From Cheiracanthium punctorium (Eukaryota; Arthropoda; Arachnida; Araneae; Cheiracanthiidae), in NCBI GenBank assembly GCA_038373885.1, contig JAWZYV010012514.1:124001-188000 (forward strand): 64,000 nucleotides of DNA, read 5' to 3'. A program made the position numbers and the translations under genes. Each line of letters begins with the position of its first letter. Position 1 is the first letter of the stretch. Below are positions 46,161 through 57,349 of the stretch, piece after piece. Under the pieces are notes generated by a model. That model searched no databases and was not told the origin of the DNA. It saw nothing but the letters and a program-made list of their open reading frames with translations.

Positions 46161-46361
46161 GGAACTATAAAATCGCAATTTCATTCATCTCATTAATATA
46201 TTTAAATTGTAATACTTGCATATTGCTCTTAAAATTTTAGAAAAATTTATCTTGGCCCGGCAAACTTTTTTTTTTTTTCAATTTTTGGCCCGCGGCCGAA
46301 AAAGTTTGCCCATCCCTGGTCTAAGCCATCTCCATTTATCCAAGTCCACCCAGCCGTTTAA

Positions 46362-46845
46362 CCCTTAGAGGCGCAACCCTTTCCCAATGCTGAAAAAAGG
46401 TCAGCCGTTGCCATCACTCGACTTAACGACCAGCAAGAGGGCGGACGATCGAAACGTTCATCGCGTGCCACAGATCAAGAGACCCTTTTTTGGCGTCAAA
46501 AAGGGGTCTCTAGAACTGTGGCACTCGATGAACGTTTCGATCGTTCGCCCTCTTGCTAGACGTTAAGTCAAGCGATGGCAACGGCTGCCCTTTTTTCAGC
46601 ATTGGGCAATCTATCCAGCTGTCCTCGCATTCTTCGATTTTTCAACAGATGTCAGTGCTGTTAAAAGTAATCGTGACCCTTTTTTGACGGGAAAGGACGT
46701 GCTCAAAAGTAAAGGATTCTCGTGGAGCTATGTCACCCGCAACTATTTTGAAGGAAATCAATCTATTCTTCGTGACTGGCAACAGTCAAAACGTCAGAGT
46801 TCGGTGTTCCCAGAGCGGGAACACTAACAGCTAACAGTAACAGGG
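46362..46845 (-). mobile_element. TTAA-A element, inverted
   Basis: TTAA at 46358-46361; the right side is degraded (GGG then CTAA). It begins CCCTTAGAGGCGCAACCC. The centre has lost the palindrome core (TTTTTTGGCGTCAAAAAGGGG). The right duplication arm (about 53190-53210) lacks it. Confidence 0.85.
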
Positions 46846-47734
46846 CTAAACAGTAAACGACCCTACAAACTTACACACTTTTCACATCTATAATATTAGT
46901 AGTGGGATTCTAAAAAACCACTCTTCCGTCCTCCAAACCTCTTTAATCCGATACAATCTTTTATAAACGGGAGAAAGTCATTCCGATTAATACAGATAGA
47001 AGTAAGTAATCGATTCAGTTGCATAAAAGAAAAAGTGCAGTTCATTTTACACCCGAAAAATCGAAATGGCTTGCGTGCCAATCCAATATAACACTCAGAA
47101 GCAGAAAATTAAAAATATCTGAAAAATTGTGATTTGAAATGAAACTTTCGTCGACTAAAGCACAAAAAGAAAGCTTTCATTAAAGTGAAAATTTTCGTCT
47201 GAAGGCATATAAGTATTTCGGATATAGAGCAGAGATCTCATTATGGGCGAAGTACTCTTAACATGTCTTTGCTCGAATATCCTTCCTCCGAATGTATTTA
47301 TATGCTAATTTTATTTGCATGCGCTTTGTAGGAATAGAGCTCCGGATTCAGCGAACGAAAGAACAAAATTGCATCAGACGTGAATGCGCAAGTTCACAAA
47401 GTCATTCTCCATTTGAAATTTAGATGCTGTTGTACACTTTGAGCCGTAGCCATTCTGGTTTCTGTTTCTCGGTACATGATATGAATACATTTTCGTAGTC
47501 AACTGCAGGGCTTTATATACTTACTCTGAGCGCATTTGTTATTCTGTCTGCGCGTCGCACTAAAATTAGCTTGGTGAATTTTTAAGAAAAAAAAATGTTG
47601 AATAATGATAATAATAAAATCTAGAAGATTTTCGGATTTTAACTGGCACTCACGGACGATCATTGGAATTTTCTAAAAGAGCTAAGCGAAATTTGCCTGT
47701 AAGAAGGCGCTGTGAGTCGGATATATTTAATTAA

Positions 47735-48180
47735 CTCTTTGAGGAGCAACCCTTTCCAAATGCTGAAAAAAGGGCAGCCGTTGCCATCGCTCGACTTAAC
47801 TACCAGCAAGATGGCGGACGACGACAGCTGGCTGTACTGCACAGCCAGCTGCATCAAAAAAGGGTCTCTAGATCTGGGCACGCGATGAACGTTTCGATCG
47901 TCCGCCATCTGCCTGGTAGTTAAGTCGAGCGATGGCAACAGCTGCCCATTTTTCAGCATTGGGCAATCTATCCAGCTGTTCTTTCCATTTTTCAGCAGAT
48001 GTCAGTGCTGTTAAAAAGAATCGTGACAATTTTTTGACGGGAAATGACGTGCTAAAAAGGAAAGGATTCTCGTGGAGCTATGTCACACGCAATTATAATC
48101 GAATCTATTCATCGTGACTGGCAACAGTCAAAACGTCAGAGTTGGGTGTTCCCAGAGTGGGAACACTGCGCGTTTAAGGG
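47735..48180 (-). mobile_element. TTAA-A element, inverted
   Basis: TTAA at 47731-47734 and 48181-48184. Ends CTCTTTGAGGAGCAACCC and CACTGCGCGTTTAAGGG. The right arm of the duplication shows AACGTTAACTTAAT at about 52301-52314 as the empty site. Frames on both strands are repeat readings. Confidence 0.9.
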
Positions 48181-49014
48181 TTAACGTTGCGCGCATGCGT
48201 GTGTTAATAGTAGATTGCATCATAATTTGCCGCTAGAGGACGCTTGCGTAGTGAATCATTAAACCATCTACCGCCAATCGATGATCGTCCTATAGCCAAG
48301 TCCGTGCTTAGTCAGCTCATTTATTTTTTCAATAGACATTGACATTTACCAGAGCGTCTTTAGAAGAACTGTAAACAAACTACCGAAAACTGTATCAACT
48401 GGCTCCTGACCGCGAACTTGGATAAAGGACGATCATCGACCTATTTTAAAAGCGCTAAACAAAATTTGCCTGGAAGATGGCGCTGTGAGTCACAATCATT
48501 AAGTTGTGCGCATGTCGGCTTCAGTAGTAGATATCATTATGATTCGTCGCTACAGGGCGCTTATGTAGCTAACCATTAAAAAACGTAGTTCGAATTATTA
48601 AAATGAGTATTTTCCTTTGAGATGACGACGCTATTTTGCCCGTCAGCCGCTAGTCCATGATCGGCCTATATTCAAGTCCGTGATAGCATAATAAACGCGC
48701 TATCACTCGAAGTCTCATATGTCGAATATTCGCTTCTCTCGAAGTATTCACAAAATACCAAAACAACTTAACACAAAATTATCTCTATCTCGAAGTTTCC
48801 TCTTTAAGTCGAAGTTTTTGTGAAAGATTTAATTTCATTTCATGCTTGGAAACCATTAAAAATAAACTAGGATAATTTTTTTTAAATCTTTAAACTACGT
48901 AATCATAACCATTTAGCTTGTTTTGCGGGGGAAGACATTTTCCGTGCCTATTTCCTCCCCCCTATTTTATGGCACTTAAAATGCTAATAATTAATTTATG
49001 ATTATGATTATCGA

Positions 49015-49191
49015 TCCCCTTTTTTGACGCAGCTGGCTGTGCGGCACAGCCAGCTGCGTCAAAAAATGTGTCTCTAGATCTGTGGGACGCGATGACCGTT
49101 TCGATCGTCCGCCCTCTTGCTGGTCGTTAAGTCGAGCGATGGCAAAGGTTGCCCTTTTTTCATTATTGAGAAATGGTTGCGCCTGACAATG
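49015..49191 (+). mobile_element. TTAA-A right half
   Basis: Starts at the central palindrome (GACGCAGCTGGCTGTG) exactly where the left duplication arm ends, runs through the right arm to GCGCCTGACAATG, and is followed by TTAA (49192-49195). Confidence 0.85.
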
Positions 49192-49195
49192 TTAA

Positions 49196-50117
49196 AGTAC
49201 AACATATAAAGAGACATTTTTCCAAGCCTCTAACGCAATTCAAAGATGTTCAAAAGCTTCATGATTTGCAAAAAGAACATCTTTATAATTTGCAAATCCT
49301 CCCGTAGATGACACTCGAGCAAATGTCGCTTCCCTGGCTCGAGAGCCTTTACTGACAGTAGACAAAAGCAAACCGTATATTGAACAATGAATCGTAGAAT
49401 ATTTGGACTCCGTCTGAAACGCTGCTCGGAGAGAAGATAACTTCACAAATTAAAACGGCCGATTTGTTCATCACAACAACAAAGATGCATTCTCTCTATA
49501 AGAGAAACTCCTATACACGAAACCATTGTGTGTTGAAGTGTTATGGGATTATTTTTCTCTCGTTTTCTTCCTCATCAACGAAATTTCCACGAGCACCTTC
49601 TTATGGCTTCGGCAGCAATTAGAACATCATTAAAATTTCCCAGCATCCAACAGCGTCGAGATGTTTTCTTCGGTAATGGCTCTCTTGGTAGCATTCGAAT
49701 AATTTTTAAGAACTAGTCCGGTAAAGCGCATTAAGGATTTATTGGATGTCGACTGGGCGAGCATTCCAGCTAAATACTCCTCGTTTATTTTGCGGCTGTG
49801 CTGCTTCCACCCTAATTCGACGAAATGAAAGTTACTTTTCCGAGTTCTTTAAATATCCCCAGTGTTTATTATGTACCTCGTCCAAGCGTTAAGCCTAATG
49901 AATCGAAACTGGGGAGGTGCTTTTTTTTAGCACTCGAATGGCTTCATAAAAGTTGCCTGTGATGCGGATAGCTTATTTAATATTCATCTTAATTTGTGTT
50001 TCAGTTTTTTTAATTTTAATGGGTTTAAAATTGAGCATTTTATCGATTAGTTCCTGTTTTTATTTATTTCATTACTCCATACTCTTAAAAATTTATAATC
50101 TTTTTTCCATAACGTTT
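49196..50117. other. Spacer sequence without recognised gene
   Basis: About 0.9 kb between two half TTAA-A copies inside the spacer of the inverted duplication. The 68-codon minus frame at 49240-49446 has no recognised homology. It could be host sequence. Confidence 0.4.
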
Positions 50118-50121
50118 TTAA

Positions 50122-50505
50122 CCCTTTAACGCGCGGTGTCCTCGCCGTGAGGACACCAAACTCTGACGTTTTGACTGTTGCCAGTCACGAAGAATAGATT
50201 GGATTTCTATAAAAAATAGTGGCGGGTGACATAGCTCCACGAGACTCCTTTACTTTTTAGCACGTCCTTTCCCGTCAAAAAATGGTCACGATTCTTTTTA
50301 ACAGCACTGACATCTGCTGAAAAATGGAAGAATGCGAGAACAGCCAGATAGATTGCCCAATGCTGAGAAAAGGGCAGCCGTTGCCCTCGCTCGACTGAAC
50401 GACCAGCAAGATGGCGGACGATCGAAACGTTCATCGCATGCCACAGTTCGAGAGACCCTTTTTTCGACGCATCTGGCTGTGCCCGGGCACAGCCAGCTGT
50501 CGTCG
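50122..50505 (+). mobile_element. TTAA-A left half with altered hairpin
   Basis: TTAA at 50118-50121. The subterminal hairpin reads GTGTCCTC-GCCGT-GAGGACAC instead of GTGTTCCC-GCTCT-GGGAACAC, with both arms changed together. The sequence ends after the centre (CAGCCAGCTGTCGTC). The right half and TTAA are missing. Confidence 0.85.
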
Positions 50506-50538
50506 TACCCTACAAAACAACTTTCATATCACACCCTA

Positions 50539-51396
50539 CAAGAGGTGGCAAGTTTCTGCCGAGGTGGTTAAAACCACTGGCAGGAGGTGGTTAAAACCAC
50601 TGGCAGAAACCGGTTCAAACCGGCGTGGCAAAAATCCTTTTTTGCCACATCTGTGGCAGAAACTGGAAGAAACTCAGAAAATGACATACAAGTAATTACT
50701 AACATACAACAGATAACAATTACAATTAAATATTAACCAAAGTTTAATTTATTCAAAATTTTATCACCATTCGAAATCAAATTCAACATTTTCTTTCTGC
50801 AGTAGTCTATAACAAAAGACAAGTTTTGATGTGGTTTCTAAACCTAAACTGTTTCTCAATCTGTTATGCACAAATGAGAAATTTGAGAAGATTCTCTCTA
50901 GTCCAGCAGAACTAGCAGGCATTGCCATCAAGGAGCAAGCAAGATTTGTGAAATTTTTGTCTATTGCACATTTTTTCAAACTGGACCACCATGTAGTACC
51001 ATGTATTTGATATACTACACTCTTTATATATAATATAAACAATATAATATATATATACAAACATTGAACTGAAAAGTTTGTTACAGTCACAAGATTACAA
51101 GGCTGAAATTTCTAAAACAGAGAAATTTTAACAATGATTAATTCAATTGCTTTGCTCCAGAGATTTTAGATTTGTAATTTAATAATCGTTTATACTAAAC
51201 TATTAAATATTATTATTAGTAGTAGTAATTACTAAAAACTTTAGTAATTACTGAAGTAATTAGTACGTACTACTTTAGTAATTACTAAAATTTATTAAAT
51301 GTTTTTTTTTAGTTTCTGCCGGTTTTTACTGGATATAACCGGAATCTGCCACTGGCAGGGCAAAAACCAGGTTCTGTCGGCAAAAAGCCAGCCTTG
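50539..51396 (-). mobile_element. hAT element with TGGC-type ends
   Basis: The left tip CAAGAGGTGGCAAGTTTCTGCC and the right tip, inverted CAAGGCTGGCTTTTTGCC, resemble hAT termini. Repeated GGTTAAAACCACTGGCAG lies near the left end. No clean 8-bp duplication is visible. It encloses the dimerisation-domain frame. Confidence 0.6.
50764..51090 (-). pseudogene. hAT transposase C-terminal dimerisation domain (partial)
   Basis: The 108-codon minus-strand frame contains MAMPASSAGLERIFSNF, FVHNRLRNSLG and SKLVFCYRLL. This matches the hAT dimerisation region (...IPASSA.SER.FS.....H.K.RN.L.....KLVF...), which in active hATs holds transposase multimers together. The first 30 residues are hydrophobic, AT-derived and not family-like. 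The catalytic and zinc-finger parts are missing, so this is a truncated transposon gene although the domain itself is open. Confidence 0.85.
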
Positions 51397-51469
51397 CAAC
51401 CTGCAAAGAAGGATGTTATCAGAGCATAAAAGGGCCTTTTGAATCAAGATTCAGACTGAAATACAATAA

Positions 51470-54323
51470 TTCGATAATCATAATCATAAATTAATTGCTA
51501 GCATTTTAAGTGTCATAAAATAGGGGAGGGGGAGGAAATAGGCACGGAAAATGTCTTCCCCCGCAAAACAAGCTAAATGGTAATGATTACGTAGTTTAAA
51601 GATTTAAGAAAATTATCCTAGTTTATGTTTAAGGGTTTCCAAGCATGAAACGAAATTAAAACTTTTACAAGAACTTAAAGAGGAAACTTAGATATAGAGA
51701 TAATTTTGCGTTAAATTGTTTTGGTATTTTGTGAAAACTTCAAGAGAAACGAATATTCGACGTACAAGACATCGAGTGTTAACGCGTTTATTATGCTATC
51801 ACGGACGTGGATATAGGCCGATCATGGTCTAGCGGCAGACTGGCAAAATAGCGTCATCATCTCAAAGGAAAATACTCGAACGCTTTTTAATGGTTAGCTA
51901 CATAAGTGCCCTGTAGCGACGAATCATGATGATATCTACTACTGAAGCCCACATGCGCACAACATAATGATTGCGACTCACAGCGGCATCTTCCAGGCAA
52001 ATTTTGTTTAGCGCTTTTAAAATAGGTCGATGATCGTCCTTTATCCAAGTTCGCGGTTAGGAGCCATTTGATACTGTTTTTTGTAGTTTGTTTACAGTTC
52101 TTCCAAAGACGCTCTTGTAAATGTCAATGTCAATTGAAAAAGCAATTAGTTGAAAAACTAAATGAGCTTACTGAGACAGAACCACGGACTTGGCTATAGG
52201 ACGATCATCGATTAGCGGCAGATGGTTTAATGATTAACTAAGCAAGCGCCCTCTAGCGGCAAATCATGATGCAATCTACTACTAACACACGCATGCGCGC
52301 AACGTTAACTTAATAATTACTACTCACAGCGCCATCTTACAGGCAAATTTCGCTTAGTTCTTTTAGAATACTTCAATGATCGCCCGTGAGTGCCAGTTAA
52401 AATCCGAAAATCCTCTAGATTTTAATATTATCATTATTCAAGATATTTTTTCTTAAAATTCACCAAGCTAATTTTAGTGCGACGCGCAGACAGAATAACA
52501 AAATGCGCTCAGAGTAAGTATATAAAGCCCTGCAGTTGACTACGAAAATTTATTCATATCATGTACCGAGAAACAGAAACCAGAATGGCTACGGCTCAAA
52601 GTGTACAACAGCATCTAAATTTCAAATGGAGAATGACTTTGTAAACTTGCGCATTCACGTCTGATGCAATTTTGTTCTTTCGTTCGCTGAATCCGGAGCT
52701 CTATTCCTACAAAGCGCATGCAAATAAAATTAGCATATAAATACATTCGGAGGAAAGATATTCGAGCAAAGACATGTTAAGAGTACTTCGCCCATAATGA
52801 GATCTCTGTTCTATATCCGAAATACTTATATGCCTTCAGACGAAAATTTTCACTTTAATGAAAGCTTTCTTTTTGTGTTTTATTCGACGAAAGTTTCATT
52901 TCAAATCACAATTTTTCAGATATTTTTAATTTTCCGCTTCTGAGTGTTATATTGGATTGGCACACGAGCCATTTCGATTTTTCGGGTGTAAAATGAACTG
53001 CACTTTTTCTTTTATGGAATTGAATCGATTACTTACTTCTATCTGTATTAATCGGAATGACTTTCCCGTTTATAAAAGTTTGTGTCGGATTAAAGAGGTT
53101 TGGAGGGCGGAAGAGTGGTTTTTAGAATCCCACTACTAGTATTATAAATGCGAAAAGTGTGTTAGGTTGCAGGGTTCGATTACTGTTTAGCGCTGAAACG
53201 GCTGGGTGGATTTGGATTAATGGAGATGGCTTAGACTATATAGCCTTGATATCTCGTAGTTGAAGGGACGCTGAAAAAATTCGACCTATAGAGTTTTCGA
53301 GATTGAAAGGTGAAATAAAACGGGGATGATTTGTAAGGAGAAATATTTTTTTTTTCTCGATATATGAAGGTTCGAGATATCGAGGTTGCTCTATATGCCT
53401 TGAATTAATGCATATTTATACCTTTTATACCGAAAAACAAATAAATGAAAAGTTTCCTTGATTTTTAAGCAGGTGTCGGCAGATGGCGCTGATTTACCGC
53501 AAACTATACGAGCACAGTAGTAACATTAGGCAGCATTCATAATTTTAAATAATGAATGTATTTATTTTTTTAATAATAATTCAGTTTAAAATGTCATATT
53601 TTTAATCAATAATTAATATAATATTTTTTTTTCCTTAATGAAATATTTAAAAGTTACGAATAAATGTTTAAGTAAATATATTCTTATCCAGCCAAACTTA
53701 TCACGGTTAGAAATAGGAAAAATGCATCCATATTAAAAATGTGCGTTATTTCTGAAAAACTAAACAGATCATGCACCGTCAGTGACTGACAAAAGCTGGC
53801 AATTTTTTTTTTTTTTTGGCAGATGATGATACCCTGACACCTAATGCACCCGTACCACGTAGCTTGTATGTTACACCTTCTATTCACTGCTATAAAAAAT
53901 TTACAGACAATATCAATCTGGTTTTCACGTGAGAATCTCCCTTATTGGTGAATAAAGGACTTTTGCTGTTTTTTAACGGAAGTTCAACTGGAGAACGAAA
54001 ATTATCTGTTTATCTGTCTTCTGAAGTCATAGTTCTAAAAGGGCATTTTCCATTCTCTTTCTGGCACACGCGAACTTGGACGAATAAAATGTCTCCGAGT
54101 CACTTCCGCTCGTAATCAAGATAATATCCACAAAGCTGATTTTAGTGATTTTTGAATGCAAGCTGTTCGTTGCTCATTCTGCCTGCTGTTCAAGCTGGAG
54201 TTAAGATCCCCTAAACGTGCAAAAATATCGCATTACGCATGTAACAGACGACTGCCGAGTTGTATAGAATGTTGAATTGGAGAATGGTATTTTACTTAAT
54301 GCTAAGTCCTTTTGCTGTGGGTG
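51470..54323 (-). repeat. Right arm of large inverted duplication
   Basis: Reverse complement of the left arm without its insertions: empty sites at 52301-52314, about 53190-53210, 53229-53236 and 54291-54301. Internally it contains two diverged copies of a segment with GGCGC(C)ATCTT.CAGGCAAATTT and CAAGTCCGTG, as in the left arm. The 60-codon frame at 52957-53139 is the counterpart of 46896-47081. No function is recognised. Confidence 0.85.
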
Positions 54324-54497
54324 TGATGCAGATCACATATTTAATTTTATTAATCATTTAATTTGGCTTTCTTTAATGTAATCTATCCAAAATCATGTAT
54401 TCTAAATCTCTTCTGTTTTCTTTTTTCTGCCATTTCGTCCCTTTTGCTGTGGGTGCTACATTAATGCAGTGGACATCACGAAGCTTACTTCTCAGCA

Positions 54498-54853
54498 TCC
54501 AGCTGCGTAAGAAAAGGGTCTCTAGATCTGTGGCACGCGATGAACGTTTCGATCGTCCGCCCTCTTGCTGGTCGTTAAGTCGAGCGATGGCAAACGGCTG
54601 CCCTTTTTTCAGCATTGGGCAATGTATCCAGATTTCCTCGCATTCTTCCATTTTTCAGCAGATGTCAGTGCTGTTTAAAAATAATCGTGACCATTTTTTC
54701 ACGCGAAAGGACGTGCTAAAAAGTAAAGAATTCTCGTGGAGCTCTGTCACCCGCAACTATTTTTATAGAAATCCAATCTATTCTTCGTGACTGGCAACAG
54801 TCAAAACGTCAGAGTTGGGTGTTCCCAGAGCGGGAACACTGCGCGTTAAAGGG
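54498..54853 (-). mobile_element. TTAA-A left half and centre, inverted
   Basis: Starts inside the centre (CCAGCTGCGT) and runs to CACTGCGCGTTAAAGGG followed by TTAA (54854-54857). The right half is missing. The 131-codon plus frame at 54395-54790 and the 92-codon minus frame are repeat-derived. Confidence 0.85.
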
Positions 54854-54900
54854 TTAAACCGTTGTTTGCAAGTTGAATTGTGAGCTATTACAAACATTAA

Positions 54901-55400
54901 CCCTTGCGTCCATGACTAAACACACCTCCTATTTTTTAAATAACTGGTACCACGGTACCCACATCGAATATCTACGCTCTCCGTTTGTTTCTTTACCCGT
55001 TACCGATTTTATAATCAACTAATAACTTACCGCACGACTCTTATAACAAATAATAACAAAAATATAACTAATTTAAAGGAAAATAAATAATTCGTAATAA
55101 TAATTATTATTGTGATTATGTTTGTTTATATTTGTTATAGTAATCACTGTACAATCTGTATGTATGTACAAAGGATACGATAATGGGTAAATCAGTCCCT
55201 GGATTTTGAGTAATGATATGGGTAAGTATAACGCATAAAACTCAACAATAATTTCTCCCAATAGCGGTTAAAAGTATGCGTATAGAGTTAAGATTCATGT
55301 CCATAACGAGGATTAAAAGCGATTTTACATAGGATGAATTAGAAATGATTAAATGACCATGACCCCACCCCCAACAGGTACCCGGTCATTGACGCAAGGG
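54901..55400. mobile_element. TTAA-D element, 500 bp
   Basis: TTAA at 54897-54900 and 55401-55404. Ends CCCTTGCGTCCATGAC and the inverse of CCCTTGCGTCAATGACC, a TIR of about 16 bp. Inside are GGTACC words near both ends (GGTACCACGGTACC, GGTACCCGG). piggyBac-type signature, no transposase. Confidence 0.8.
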
Positions 55401-55404
55401 TTAA

Positions 55405-55847
55405 CCTTTTCACACTCGACAAAAATCTCACATCTCAAATTAAAGAGCCATCTCATAACTGTTATTATTATTTTTTTTAATCTATTGCGCTTAAAAACGG
55501 CAAGAAAGCGTATAAGCCTAATTCTCAATCTCTATTGTGAACTATTACAAACAATAAACATACGGTATTTTTCAATGTTTCCCCGATGGGCTATATGCCT
55601 TGGACTTTTTAAGGGGGCTTTAAAGCGAATCCGCTTTACATCTGGAGAAAACCGACCGAAACTCCAGACAGTTAGACCGACATCCTCACGATAGGCCAGA
55701 ACGCTGCACCTTCACAGCGTTCGAACCATGTTCAATCGGCCATGGTGAGACCATGAATCTTGAATGGTTACTCTCGTTTATTTCCTAAATACTATAACTG
55801 CAGACCGATGGTTCCTACGGGCTGCACTGGTGTCCCCTACCACTCCT
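55405..55847. other. Unassigned interval
   Basis: The 113-codon frame at 55353-55694 begins in element D and has no motif I recognise. GTTAGACCGACATCC and GTTCGAACC near 55670-55730 faintly resemble a tRNA B box, not enough for a call. Confidence 0.4.
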
Positions 55848-55851
55848 TTAA

Positions 55852-56527
55852 CCCTTTAACGCGCAGTGTTCCCGCTCTGGGAACACAAAACTCTGACGTT
55901 TGGACTGCTGCCAGTCACGAAGAATAGATTGGATTTCTATAAAAATAGTTGCGGGTGACATAGCTCCACGAGCATCCTTTTCTTTTTTGCCCGTAAAAAA
56001 AAAACGGTCACGATTCTTTTTAACAACAGCACTGACATCTGCTGAAAAATGGAAGAATGCGAGAACAGCTGATAGATTGCCCCATGCTGAAAAAAGGGCA
56101 GCCGTTGCCATCGCTCGACTTAACGACCAGCAAGAGGGCGGACGATCGAAACGTTCATCGCCGCACAGCCAGCTGTCGTCAAAAAATTGCCTCTAGATCT
56201 GTGGCACGCGATGAACGTTTCGATCGTCCGCCCTCTTGCGGGTTGTTCAGTCGAGCGATGGCAACGGCTGCCCTTTTTTTCAACATGGGGCCCTCTATCC
56301 AGCTGTTCTCGCATTCTTCCCTTTTTCAGCAGATGTCAGTGCTGTTAAAAAGAATCGTAAGCATTTTTGTTACGGGAAATGACGTGCTTAAAAGTAAAGG
56401 ATTCTCGTGGATTCTCTGTCACCCGCCACTACTTTTATAGAAATCCAATCTATTCTTCGTGACTGGCAACAGTCATAAAACGTCCGAGTTTGGTGTTCCC
56501 AGAGCGGGAACACTGCGCGTTAAAGGG
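55852..56527. mobile_element. TTAA-A foldback derivative with two left ends, 676 bp
   Basis: TTAA at 55848-55851 and 56528-56531. The left tip is CCCTTTAACGCGCAGTGTTCCC and the right tip is its inverse. Both arms run through GACTGGCAACAG/CTGCTGCCAGTC, CAGCAGATGTCAGTGCTG and the inner arm to a short centre (CGCACAGCCAGCTGTC). So both ends are the family's left end and the right end is absent. Frames of 87-127 codons come from this palindrome. Confidence 0.9.
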
Positions 56528-56531
56528 TTAA

Positions 56532-57345
56532 ACTGGTTCATTTCATTTAATATTTCGAAAGTTCTGAAATTAGGAAACTTCCGACTAATTTGTAGACACC
56601 CCATTATACCTGTACAATACTTTTCTGTGGGTGGGACCTATGACTTATCCCCCACCCTCCTCCCTCTACAAATAATCACATGGACGGCCATGGCAGTCAT
56701 TAACGAACAGCTGGAATGAGCGTGTTTGCATTTAAAGAAAAAATAAATAAATAAATAAATAAAAGTGCAGCTACACACAACGATTAAAGGAAATTTAAAT
56801 ATCTCAACTATTGAATTACCATAATTCTATTTTGATGCTGCTTATTTCAACTTCGCTGCAAAAGAACGCCGTAAACAAAAGCGGGCGCAAAAAAATGAAT
56901 TCTTTTCAGAAAACTACCCTCGTTGTTAACAGAGGCAGTGCCGCAGCGGTTATTTTGTATTCAAATCATTTTGCCAATACGCGCTAAATGGATAATTGAT
57001 AGTAAAGCCCAATCTGTTGCAAAACGAAACTTAGAACGTTTCATCGCCGCCTCAACTTTTGGAGCCCCAAGGTATTTCGGGCGGGAGGGGGGGGGGATAT
57101 TTTTCTGGGAAACAAAACGTTCTTCTATCGAACCAATCGGATTCCGTTTAACATTGGGCGGTCTAAAGATCCAACTCATAAAAGCGTAATGAAGCAGTCG
57201 TTGTTTGGTAATTATGCAAATTCATGGAGTGTACCTCTAGAACAACGCAGATTAGACATATTTATTTAATTGCTTGTTTTTTTACGCTTATGAGTGCATA
57301 ATAAATATCTAATTCAGTTCTGAAGAGTGTGGCACAGGATGTCCA
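56532..57345. other. Unassigned interval
   Basis: Contains a (AAAT)n tract (56739-56763) and a G run (57087-57096). Complementary frames at 56923-57189 and 56961-57179 match nothing I recognise. Confidence 0.45.
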
Positions 57346-57349
57346 TTAA

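Larger units (their letters stand above)
41787..46318 (+). mobile_element. hAT transposon, 4.5 kb, heavily interrupted
   Basis: Ends CAGGGATGGGCAAACTACGG and the inverse, CAAACTTTTTCGGCCGCGGGCC-like (CAGGGATGGGCAAACTTTTT on the minus strand). A perfect 8-bp duplication GTCTAAGC lies at 41779-41786 and 46319-46326. The opposite arm of the inverted duplication keeps the empty site (53229-53236, GCTTAGAC). Helitron sequence 41914-45743 fills its centre. The remaining transposase tail is annotated at 45744-46160. Confidence 0.9.
40199..49014 (+). repeat. Left arm of large inverted duplication
   Basis: Inverted match to 51470-54323. Examples: CAGTCGTCTGTTACATGCGTAATGCG (40769) against 54230, ATCAGCGCCATCTGCCGAC (41523) against 53490, the frame at 46896-47081 against 52957-53139 (FRFFGCKMNCTFSFM in both), and CATTTTAAGTGCC...ATAATCATAATC near 48975-49014 against 51478. 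Subtracting four insertions (40227, 41787, 46362, 47735) from 8816 bp leaves about 2.82 kb, close to the right arm's 2.85 kb. The 60-codon frame is kept in both arms but diverges after a frameshift. I recognise no gene in it. Confidence 0.85.

Noticed and set aside
50531..51404. 8-bp duplication for the hAT at 50539-51396
   Set aside because: ACACCCTA and CAACCTGC do not match well enough. The ends remain approximate.
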